NCBI GenBank assembly: GCA_034435395.1
Contig: DAOTXK010000020.1
Span: 1 to 7,807, forward strand
Origin: DAOTXK01 sp034435395
Lineage (GTDB): Bacteria; Chloroflexota; Anaerolineae; Aggregatilineales; Ch27
Length of the DNA stretch: 7,807 nt
Direction of reading: 5' to 3'
Below are positions 1 to 5,640 of this stretch, one piece after another (positions within the stretch are counted from its first letter, which is position 1; every line of letters starts with the position of its first letter). Under the pieces are notes generated by a model that worked only from the letters and a program-made list of their open reading frames with translations, ran no database searches and was not told the DNA's origin. The position numbers and the translations under genes are program-made.

Positions 1-1886
1 CCCATGGAGAGGCTCTTGGGTTCCTGATCGACAATGCTGACCACGATCACCGGGATGGCGGCGGTGACCGGGTCGGCCTTCAGGCGTTCGATCACTTCCC
101 AGCCGTCCATTTCCGGCATGAGGATGTCGGTCGTGATCACGGCGGGTTTCAGTTCGCGGGCCAGTCGCAGACCGGCCCGGCCATTTGGGGCGTGCGTGAC
201 CCGGTATCCCGCCTCCTCCAGGTAGGCGGTCAGGATGTCGGCGGCTTCCTGGCTGTCGTCGATGACCAGGACGTGCCTGCCCTGGCTGCCGCCGGTCGTT
301 TCGGCGGTATCGCTGGCGGGCTGGCGGGAAACCGTGCTGCTGGCTGGCAGGGCCACAAAGAAGGTGCTGCCCTGGCCCAACTGACTGCTCAGCCAGATGC
401 GCCCGCCGTGCATCTCCACCAGCTTCATGGTGATGGCCAGGCCCAGGCCCGTGCCGCCAAACTCACGGGTGCTGGTGTCATCCACCTGCCGGAATTCGTC
501 AAAGATGGTGGCGTGGTGCTCCGGCGCAATCCCGATGCCGGTATCAGTGACTGTGATGACGACCCAATGACCATCACCGAGCCATCCCAGCACCGGCAGC
601 GGTAGCTGTTCGCTGCGGCCGTTCACCACGTCCGCGTTGAGCGCTTCCAGTTTCACCATGCCCTCCCGGGTGAACTTGATGGCATTGCTCATCAGGTTGG
701 TGAGAATCTGGCGGATGCGCAGCGGGTCGGCAAACAAGGGATAGATGCTGTCCTGGACATCAACGGTCATCGCCAGCCCTTTTTCGCGGGCGACCGGTTC
801 CATGGTGTGGACCACGGCTGAGATCGCCTCAGCCACCTCCACATATTCCGGGACGAGTTCCAGCCGCCCGGCTTCGATCTTGCTCAGGTCGAGGATGTCG
901 TTGATCAGGGCCAGCAGGTCGCGCCCATTGCGGTGGATCTTCTCCAATCGGTCGGCCTGTTTATCGGTCAGCGGGCCGTAAAGCTGCTGGAGCAGCAACT
1001 CGCTGTAGCCGACGATCGAGTTCAGGGGCGTTCGCAGCTCGTGACTCATTTTGGCCAGGAAGTCGCTCTTGTACTGGCTGGCAGCGCGGAGTTCCTGGTT
1101 GAGCCGGTGCACGCGTTCCCGCTCACTGGCCAGTTCAGCGATGGTCGCCCGCAGACTGCGGTTGGAATCGCTCAACTGCTGGTTGGCGGCTTGCAGCGGA
1201 TGGAATACCTGGTGATTGATCGTTGAGTACCCCATGATGGCCGCAGCGATGGCCGCCACGGCCGTGTCAAAGGGCAGCCAGCGGAGCGGCTCGATGAAGT
1301 TGATGACGCCGGCGGCGAACAGCAGCAGCGCGGGAACCCGCAGGGACTTGCTGCGTGGGTCATCGCCCCTGCGCAGATAGTAGTAAGCCGCCATGAGGTA
1401 AAAGACCATGAAGGCCAGCGCCAGGTAGCCGATGGGCCGTAAGTCGAAGTTGGCCGATCCCGCGTTGAAGCTGGCTTCGGGGGGCAGGTTTTCCTCGTGC
1501 ACCACGGCGATCTGGTTGCTCCACAGCAGGACGAGAAAGAGGATAGAAAGGGGAAGCGCCATCCAGCCAAGGATTCTGGCCGGGCGGGCCTGGATGCGGC
1601 AAAAGGCGATCGCGGCGTGGTAAAAGGCGATGGGGGCCAGCCCCAGGCTGGACAGGCGCAGGTAAACGCTGTGGGTCTGGCCGGGCAGGACGCTCAGCTC
1701 AGGGACCTGCATGATCAGCGCTGCGTAGGCCCACAGCGCCAGCACGGTCAGGAACAGGGCGAAATACCAGTTGGCCCGCTCGCGGCGCGGCTGGAAGATG
1801 AGGCCCAACAGCAGGCCGATGGCCGCGCTGAGAGTCAGAAGATTGGTGATGATGGCGATGAGGTCATGGAGTGTGCTCTGGATCAT
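1..1886 (-). CDS. Hybrid sensor histidine kinase: 7TM, HisKA, HATPase and receiver (C-terminus cut by window edge)
   Basis: A membrane sensor kinase that would autophosphorylate on histidine and pass the phosphate to its own receiver. The frame is open for 628 codons and runs off the left edge. About seven hydrophobic segments (near residues 10-30, 40-59, 74-95, 107-122, 152-171, 185-197, 209-223) resemble the histidine-kinase N-terminal 7TM module. A charged coiled-coil-like linker (225-275) follows. The HisKA domain has the H-box SHELRTPLN with phospho-acceptor H282. The ATPase domain has an N-box ending at N401, a G1 box DTGIG from D448 and a G2 box GGTGLGLA at 477-484. The receiver starts near 538 with acidic pair D543/D544 and phospho-acceptor D587 in TTDILMPEMDGW; its conserved lysine lies beyond the window. 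The ATG start is supported by AAGAAGG (1892-1898) five bases upstream. The ligand and the output partner are unknown. No promoter was recognised, so it may be read from its own unseen promoter or by read-through from ppa. Confidence 0.93.
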   Translation of the reverse strand, partial: MIQSTLHDLIAIITNLLTLSAAIGLLLGLIFQPRRERANWYFALFLTVLALWAYAALIMQVPELSVLPGQTHSVYLRLSSLGLAPIAFYHAAIAFCRIQARPARILGWMALPLSILFLVLLWSNQIAVVHEENLPPEASFNAGSANFDLRPIGYLALAFMVFYLMAAYYYLRRGDDPRSKSLRVPALLLFAAGVINFIEPLRWLPFDTAVAAIAAAIMGYSTINHQVFHPLQAANQQLSDSNRSLRATIAELASERERVHRLNQELRAASQYKSDFLAKMSHELRTPLNSIVGYSELLLQQLYGPLTDKQADRLEKIHRNGRDLLALINDILDLSKIEAGRLELVPEYVEVAEAISAVVHTMEPVAREKGLAMTVDVQDSIYPLFADPLRIRQILTNLMSNAIKFTREGMVKLEALNADVVNGRSEQLPLPVLGWLGDGHWVVITVTDTGIGIAPEHHATIFDEFRQVDDTSTREFGGTGLGLAITMKLVEMHGGRIWLSSQLGQGSTFFVALPASSTVSRQPASDTAETTGGSQGRHVLVIDDSQEAADILTAYLEEAGYRVTHAPNGRAGLRLARELKPAVITTDILMPEMDGWEVIERLKADPVTAAIPVIVVSIVDQEPKSLSM

Positions 1887-2142
1887 GGCTGCCTTCTTTG
1901 ATCGGTCAGTTTCAGCAGCGGGTCGGCGGGCGTCTCAGCCGCTGCCACACCTCCGGAGGCGGGCCGGGTTCTGGGTGGGGGCAGAAGGCACTCTGGAGGG
2001 GGGATGATGGCAGGGGGACGATTGTGGCCGGGCGTCGGGAGGGCCGGAGCGCATCCCGCCATGCCGACTCGTGGCCGCTCGCCGCCCAGGGAGGTTTGTA
2101 CGCCCTTGCTCATCGGCCCCCATCGCCCGCACGCACTCCCGC
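1887..2142. other. Intergenic gap between ppa and the sensor kinase
   Basis: This 256-bp stretch is G-rich on the plus strand and holds no gene I can support. It contains a G-quadruplex-type tract (1961-1981), a 10-bp palindrome CCTCCGGAGG (1950-1959), and a possible 7-bp stem (arms 1915-1921 and 1939-1945, 17-base loop) just upstream of the kinase ribosome binding site. I see no U-tailed hairpin that would end ppa transcription and no convincing -35/-10 pair for the kinase. Confidence 0.6.
1961..1981 (+). other. Predicted G-quadruplex motif
   Basis: Four G-tracts (1961-1963, 1966-1968, 1973-1975, 1977-1981) are separated by loops of 2, 4 and 1 bases, which fits the usual G3+N1-7 rule. It lies on the template strand in the gap after ppa, so the corresponding minus-strand RNA is a C-rich stretch. 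Folding is inferred from the pattern only. Confidence 0.5.
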
Positions 2143-2691
2143 TCAGACGCCCGTCGGCGGGTACTTCTGTTTATACAACTCAATGGCATGCAGGATGTGC
2201 TGTTTGGCCTCTTCCGCCCCGACCCATCCTTTGGGGATGATGTCCCCTCCGGCCTCCAGTTGTTTGTACGTCTGGAAAAAATGGGCAACCTCCGCCAGAA
2301 AATGCTTGGGCACATCATCCAGATCATAATACTCGTCAAAGATGGGATCGGTGGCCGGGACGGCCAGCACTTTATCATCCGGCATATCGCGGTCGATCAG
2401 GCGGAACATGCCGATGGGGCGGGCTTCAATCACACAGCCGGGGTAGGTTGGCTCATTGATCATCACCAGGATGTCCAGGGGATCGCCGTCTTCGTAGAAG
2501 GTCTGCGGGATCAGGCCGTAGTCGCTGGGATAGTGAAGTGGGCTGTAGAGCACCCGATCCAGTTTGATCACGCCAGCGGTTTTGCTGTACTCGTATTTAT
2601 TCCGGCTGCCCTTGGGGATCTCGACAATACAATACACGACATCCGGCACTTTAGGGCCGGGCATCAGCCCATGCCACAGGTTGACTGCCAT
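2143..2691 (-). CDS. ppa: Inorganic pyrophosphatase, family I (soluble)
   Basis: A cytosolic Mg-dependent enzyme hydrolysing pyrophosphate to two phosphates, which pulls nucleic acid, aminoacyl-tRNA and nucleotide-activation reactions forward. At 182 residues it has normal bacterial family I length. The signature DGDPLDIL (68-75) supplies metal ligands D68, D70 and D73. D100, D105 and K107 (in DRDMPDDKVLAV) match E. coli D97, D102 and K104. K32, E34, R46, Y54 and Y58 line up with the remaining active-site residues, and YKQLE (142-146) is the conserved C-terminal motif, so the enzyme looks fully active. The ATG start has AAAGG (2698-2702) six bases upstream. A plausible promoter lies at 2729-2757, so it is probably transcribed on its own. 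It is separated from the upstream zinc-ribbon gene by 167 bp and from the kinase by 256 bp. Confidence 0.97.
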   Translation of the reverse strand: MAVNLWHGLMPGPKVPDVVYCIVEIPKGSRNKYEYSKTAGVIKLDRVLYSPLHYPSDYGLIPQTFYEDGDPLDILVMINEPTYPGCVIEARPIGMFRLIDRDMPDDKVLAVPATDPIFDEYYDLDDVPKHFLAEVAHFFQTYKQLEAGGDIIPKGWVGAEEAKQHILHAIELYKQKYPPTGV

Positions 2692-2728
2692 GGTATACCT
2701 TTAACACCCTTCTTATCAGTTAACCGCC

Positions 2729-2757
2729 GTTATTCCCGTATGGATTACAACTACCAA
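2729..2757 (-). promoter_or_regulatory. Candidate sigma-70-type promoter of ppa
   Basis: On the minus strand, TTGGTA (2752-2757) and AATAAC (2729-2734) are separated by 17 bases. Each box matches consensus at 4 of 6 positions. This would give a leader of about 30 bases before the ppa ATG. It is supported by the ideal spacing and the position, but the boxes are imperfect. Confidence 0.45.
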
Positions 2758-2787
2758 CTCTCCCCAAATCGCGCCTGATGGCTCCCA

Positions 2788-2814
2788 CAGCAGGCCACGC
2801 GGAAAGGCCCGCTG
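2788..2814 (-). terminator. Stem-loop after the lepB/zinc-ribbon operon (possible terminator without U-tract)
   Basis: In the minus-strand RNA, arms 2806-2814 and 2788-2796 form a 9-bp stem with one G-U pair and a 9-base loop. In the plus-strand RNA that position becomes an A-C mismatch, so the fold favours minus-strand transcripts. No U-run follows, so it could be a 3'-end stabiliser, a U-less or factor-assisted terminator, or chance. It lies between the zinc-ribbon stop and the ppa promoter. Confidence 0.35.
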
Positions 2815-2858
2815 ACGCCCCCAGTTGCCCGGCAGGGATGGGCCACCGCCGCCGCGCC

Positions 2859-3137
2859 TCAATCTTCCGCCGGATAGGCGCGTGGCTTGGCCCGCAAAGA
2901 TGGCTTGGGACGGATACGATGGCGGTTGGGCGGCGGACCGGCCTGGCCGACCAGCGCCTCCACCCGCTGGAGGGATTCGGCGTCGTATTCGACGGCGTGG
3001 CAGAAGTCACATTCCCAGGCCGGCATATTGGGCACGCTGACCAGAGTGGCATTGTAAACATGGACGTAAGTTACCAGCCGCAAATGCAGGCGTCCCATCT
3101 GGCACATCGGGCAGAGGTAACGGTCTTCTTGTGGCAT
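2859..3137 (-). CDS. Small YgiT-type zinc-ribbon protein
   Basis: A 92-residue protein with two cysteine pairs, CPMC (C9, C12) and CDFC (C43, C46), spaced as in the N-terminal zinc-binding domain of MqsA/YgiT-type proteins. The intervening segment with VPNMPAWECDFC and the helix after it (YDAESLQRVEALVG) also fit that family. The C-terminal tail (from about residue 66) is rich in proline and arginine/lysine and looks disordered; no helix-turn-helix domain like that of full MqsA is present, and no toxin gene is adjacent. The frame is open far upstream, but the start is fixed by a strong GGGAGG (3143-3148) five bases before the ATG and by the lepB stop at 3163. It lies 25 bp downstream of lepB and is presumably cotranscribed. 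Its function is unknown; binding of nucleic acid or a protein partner would be a guess. Confidence 0.85.
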   Translation of the reverse strand: MPQEDRYLCPMCQMGRLHLRLVTYVHVYNATLVSVPNMPAWECDFCHAVEYDAESLQRVEALVGQAGPPPNRHRIRPKPSLRAKPRAYPAED

Positions 3138-3162
3138 GCTATCCTCCCGGAAGGAGTCGGGG

Positions 3163-3798
3163 CTACGGGGCCAGCAGTGACCGCGTAGCTGGTGATGGCG
3201 GCCGGCCATTATAGCTGTAATGGGGGATAATGCTCCAATCTTCGGGCGGCCAGTAAATGATCCAGGCCTGCCCAACGATCCGGCCTCGTTCCAGCGGCCC
3301 GAACGTGTGCGAATCCTGACTGTCGTTGCGATTGTCGCCCAGGACGAAATATTCGCCAGGCCCCAGCCGCCACTCCCCGCTGTAGCGCGGCGGCGCGGCG
3401 ATGTACGGCTCGTCAAGCGGTACGTCGTCCACGTATACCAGCCCGTCGCGGACCGCGATTGTTTCGCCTGGCAGACCGATCACCCGTTTGATGAAATCGC
3501 GGCCCGGATCGTCCGGCGAGTTAAAAACGATCACGTCGCCGCGACTGGGCTGGCTCATCAGGTAGCTGAGGCGGTTGACGATGATGAACTGGCCGGTGGT
3601 GAAATTCGGCCTCATGCTGGACCCATCCACAATGAACCGCGCCGAAACCAGGTTGACCAGCGTGTAAATCGCAGCGACCAGGATCAACGTTTCCACGATC
3701 TCGCGGAGCAGGGATCGCCTGCTGGCGCGTGGGCGCGGCAAGACAGCCGGTTTGGCGGGGGTCTCATCCGGCGGGAGGGGCATAACATCGCCCGTCAT
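3163..3798 (-). CDS. lepB: Signal peptidase I
   Basis: A membrane-anchored serine protease that removes signal peptides from secreted proteins, using a Ser/Lys dyad on the outer face of the membrane. From the ATG at 3798 it is 211 residues: a proline-rich cytoplasmic N-terminus (1-30), one transmembrane helix (about 34-52), then the catalytic domain. The box B motif GSSMRP carries nucleophile S61, box C is RGDVIVF (86-92), and the general-base lysine K104 lies in FIKRVIGLPGE. Box E is GDNRNDSQDSHTFG (154-167). The frame can be extended to a TTG at 3855, but that lies only about five bases after the expected transcription start and has no ribosome binding site, so I chose the first ATG. A second in-frame ATG at 3783 is possible. 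It is the first gene of a probable two-gene operon with the zinc-ribbon gene. Confidence 0.96.
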   Translation of the reverse strand: MTGDVMPLPPDETPAKPAVLPRPRASRRSLLREIVETLILVAAIYTLVNLVSARFIVDGSSMRPNFTTGQFIIVNRLSYLMSQPSRGDVIVFNSPDDPGRDFIKRVIGLPGETIAVRDGLVYVDDVPLDEPYIAAPPRYSGEWRLGPGEYFVLGDNRNDSQDSHTFGPLERGRIVGQAWIIYWPPEDWSIIPHYSYNGRPPSPATRSLLAP

Positions 3799-3866
3799 CA
3801 GGGCTTCACGGTCCGGCGTTCCCACAAGCGACAGTCTCTTTCCCCAGTGCGGCAACGATTGGCCCG

Positions 3867-3895
3867 ATTATATTGCACCATGGGGTGAGGGGCAA
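3867..3895 (-). promoter_or_regulatory. Candidate strong promoter of the lepB operon
   Basis: On the minus strand, TTGCCC (3890-3895, 4/6 to consensus) and a perfect TATAAT (3867-3872) have a 17-base spacer. Transcription should start near 3860, giving a leader of about 60 bases to the ATG at 3798. This is the best match to a housekeeping promoter in the window. Confidence 0.7.
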
Positions 3896-3940
3896 TCAGC
3901 CGGGGCGGTCCGGAAGTGGCCGCCAGGGCAACAGGTCGAC

Positions 3941-3978
3941 GGAACAGCCTGCGCCTGGCTGTTCCCTCCCCGCGGGAA
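3941..3978. repeat. Two overlapping inverted repeats in the divergent promoter region
   Basis: A perfect 9-bp inverted repeat (GGAACAGCC at 3941-3949, GGCTGTTCC at 3957-3965, 7-base loop) shares bases with a second one (TTCCC at 3962-3966, GGGAA at 3974-3978, 7-base loop). The two stems cannot form together. They lie between the lepB -35 box and the cyclase -35 box. No U-run follows on either strand, so they do not look like a terminator; a protein-binding site is the simpler reading. Confidence 0.55.
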
Positions 3979-4007
3979 TGGCACAGGCCGTTCTTTTGAA
4001 CTATACT
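3978..4007 (+). promoter_or_regulatory. Candidate promoter of the adenylate cyclase gene
   Basis: ATGGCA (3978-3983, 4/6) and TATACT (4002-4007, 5/6) are separated by 18 bases, predicting a start near 4014 and a leader of about 40 bases. The -35 box is weak, which would fit a regulated promoter. Confidence 0.5.
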
Positions 4008-4018
4008 GACAGGTCAGT
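4005..4018. promoter_or_regulatory. Perfect 14-bp palindrome over the cyclase -10/start region: candidate operator
   Basis: ACTGAC-AG-GTCAGT is a perfect inverted repeat with 6-base arms and a 2-base centre. It overlaps the last three bases of the -10 box and spans the predicted transcription start, a classic repressor position. The TGAC/GTCA half-sites recall operators of TetR-type regulators, but no regulator gene is nearby. Confidence 0.5.
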
Positions 4019-4041
4019 GCCCGTAGTATGACGGTGAAATT

Positions 4042-4046
4042 GAGGA
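4042..4046 (+). promoter_or_regulatory. Ribosome binding site fixing a TTG start for the cyclase
   Basis: GAGGA ends seven bases before the TTG at 4054. The nearest upstream in-frame stop is TAG at 4024-4026, and no in-frame ATG or GTG lies between. The ATG at 4028 is in another frame. Confidence 0.65.
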
Positions 4047-4053
4047 CGCTGTT

Positions 4054-5640
4054 TTGGCTGGAGAACGCATACTTGTCGTCGATGACGGGCGGGAGAATCG
4101 CGACTTCGTCGTTGACTATGTCCTGCAGCCCAATGGCTATCGCACCCTGACGGCCCGCGATGGTCAGGAGGGTCTGGAAAAGGCGCTCGCCGAACGTCCT
4201 GACCTGATCCTGCTGGACTTGCAGATGCCGCGCATGACCGGCATCCAGGTGTTGCAAGCCCTGGCGCGGGAGAACGCCAACATCCCCGTGATCCTGATGA
4301 CGTTTCATGGGTCGGAGGAGATCGCCATTGAGGTCTTTCGGCTGGGCGTCAAGGACTACGTCAAAAAGCCGTACACGGTCGAGGAGATGCTGGGCGCGAT
4401 CGAGCGTAGCCTGGCCGAAACCCGTCTGCGCCAGGAAAAAGAGGCGCTGACCGAGCGGTTGCTGGCCTCCAATCGGGAGTTGCAGCGGCGGGTCAAAGAG
4501 TTAAATGTCCTCTACAAGATGGGTAAGAGCGTGACCGCGCATCTGGAGCTGGACCAGCTCGCCGTGCGGGTGGTGGAGGCGGCGACTTACGTCACCGGGG
4601 CGGAAGAAGGCAGCCTGCTGCTGCTGGAAGAGGGCCAGCTGATCTGCCGGGCTGCCAAACGCCAGACCGACGCCCATGCCCGCCCCGTATACGTCGAGGC
4701 ACACGATCGGCTGGCCGAACGGGTGGTCCAGGAGGGTGAACCGGTCCTGCTGACACCAGATGATCTGGCCGAGGCCCGCGCTCATAATTCCGGTGTGCCG
4801 TATTCGGTCCTGTATACCCCGCTCATGGTTGCCGATCGCGTGCTTGGCGTGCTGGGGGTGGATAACGTCAGCGACGATTCGAAAGTGTTTGCCGATCACG
4901 ACGGGGCGTTGTTGAGCGCGCTGGCCGACTACGCCGCCATCGCGGTGGAAAATGCCCATAACTTCGCCCAGCTTGAGGACGCCAAGGAACGGGAAAAGCA
5001 GCACATCCGTCAGACATTCGAGCGTTATGTCGCGCCCTCGGTGGTGGATCGTGTCCTGGATCGCCCGGACGCCCTTCAACTGGGCGGCGTGCGGCAGGAG
5101 ATTTCCATCGTCTTCGCCGACATTCGCGGCTATACCACCTACAGCGAGCTGGCCGAGCCGGAGGAGGTTGTCGAATCGCTGAACGAGTATTTCCGGCTGG
5201 CGGCGGACGTGATCCTGGCGCGGGAGGGGACGCTGGACAAGTTCCTGGGCGACGCCGTGATGGCCATTTTTAACGCCCCGGAGGAACAGGATGATCATCC
5301 GTATCGGGCGGTGGACGCGGCGCTGGCCCTGCGCAATGCGGTCAATGAATGGAACGGGCGGCGGGGCGGCGATGGGCTGACCTTTGGTATCGGCGTCAAT
5401 CTGGGCTGGGCGGTGGTGGGGAACATCGGCACCGCCCGCGCCATGAACTACACCGCCATCGGCGATGCGGTGAACCTGGCCAAGCGGTTGCAGGAACGGG
5501 CCGCGCCGGGCCAGATTCTGGTGGCGGAGAGCGTGATCGAGCGCCTGGGGGACCTGGTGAATGTGAGACCGCTGGGCCCCATGCAGGTCAAAGGGCGGCA
5601 GAAGCCGGTGACCGTATACGAACTGCTGGGGCTGGCCTGA
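4054..5640 (+). CDS. Response regulator-GAF-class III adenylate cyclase
   Basis: A cytosolic 528-residue signalling enzyme predicted to make cAMP and pyrophosphate from ATP under phosphorylation and ligand control. The receiver domain (about 4-122) has acidic pair D10/D11, phospho-acceptor D55 in LLDLQMP, switch T83 and K105 of KKPY. A coiled-coil-like linker (120-155) leads to a GAF domain (about 165-303), then a second helical linker (300-325). The cyclase domain (about 325-528) begins with the typical FERYVAP segment. It has metal aspartates D356 (FADIRGYT) and D400 (DKFLGD), adenine-selecting K396 and T467, and transition-state N474 and R478, so it should be an active homodimeric adenylate cyclase, not a guanylate cyclase. 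There are no membrane segments. The start is a TTG. It is divergent from lepB and is the only plus-strand gene. The kinase that phosphorylates it and the GAF ligand are unknown. Confidence 0.95.
   Translation: MAGERILVVDDGRENRDFVVDYVLQPNGYRTLTARDGQEGLEKALAERPDLILLDLQMPRMTGIQVLQALARENANIPVILMTFHGSEEIAIEVFRLGVKDYVKKPYTVEEMLGAIERSLAETRLRQEKEALTERLLASNRELQRRVKELNVLYKMGKSVTAHLELDQLAVRVVEAATYVTGAEEGSLLLLEEGQLICRAAKRQTDAHARPVYVEAHDRLAERVVQEGEPVLLTPDDLAEARAHNSGVPYSVLYTPLMVADRVLGVLGVDNVSDDSKVFADHDGALLSALADYAAIAVENAHNFAQLEDAKEREKQHIRQTFERYVAPSVVDRVLDRPDALQLGGVRQEISIVFADIRGYTTYSELAEPEEVVESLNEYFRLAADVILAREGTLDKFLGDAVMAIFNAPEEQDDHPYRAVDAALALRNAVNEWNGRRGGDGLTFGIGVNLGWAVVGNIGTARAMNYTAIGDAVNLAKRLQERAAPGQILVAESVIERLGDLVNVRPLGPMQVKGRQKPVTVYELLGLA

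Noticed and set aside
1172..1602. Minus-strand frames of 132 and 80 codons inside the kinase region
   Set aside because: They are in other frames than the continuous 628-codon kinase frame, which encodes all expected domains.
1883..2113. A 76-codon minus-strand frame whose TGA overlaps the kinase ATG (ATGA)
   Set aside because: The overlap looks like translational coupling, but the peptide is low-complexity and Pro/Arg-rich, has no clear ribosome binding site and overlies the G-rich gap. Conservation in relatives would be needed to revive it.
2071..2778. A 235-codon plus-strand open frame covering ppa
   Set aside because: It lies opposite the fully conserved pyrophosphatase and runs through its promoter; no family resemblance.
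3138..3416. N-terminal extension of the zinc-ribbon gene up to 3416
   Set aside because: The extension overlaps the lepB coding end in another frame, and a strong ribosome binding site marks the ATG at 3137.
3220..3888. A 222-codon plus-strand open frame opposite lepB
   Set aside because: It is the antisense of the conserved signal peptidase boxes, with no family resemblance of its own.
4501..5298. A 265-codon minus-strand open frame opposite the cyclase
   Set aside because: It is the mirror of a GC-rich coding gene, with unbroken domains on the plus strand; its protein has no recognisable family and a shadow-like composition.
2143..5640. A functional link between ppa and the cyclase because both involve pyrophosphate
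   Set aside because: Pyrophosphate removal is a general need of the cell and the two genes are on opposite strands with separate promoters; proximity alone does not support a link.
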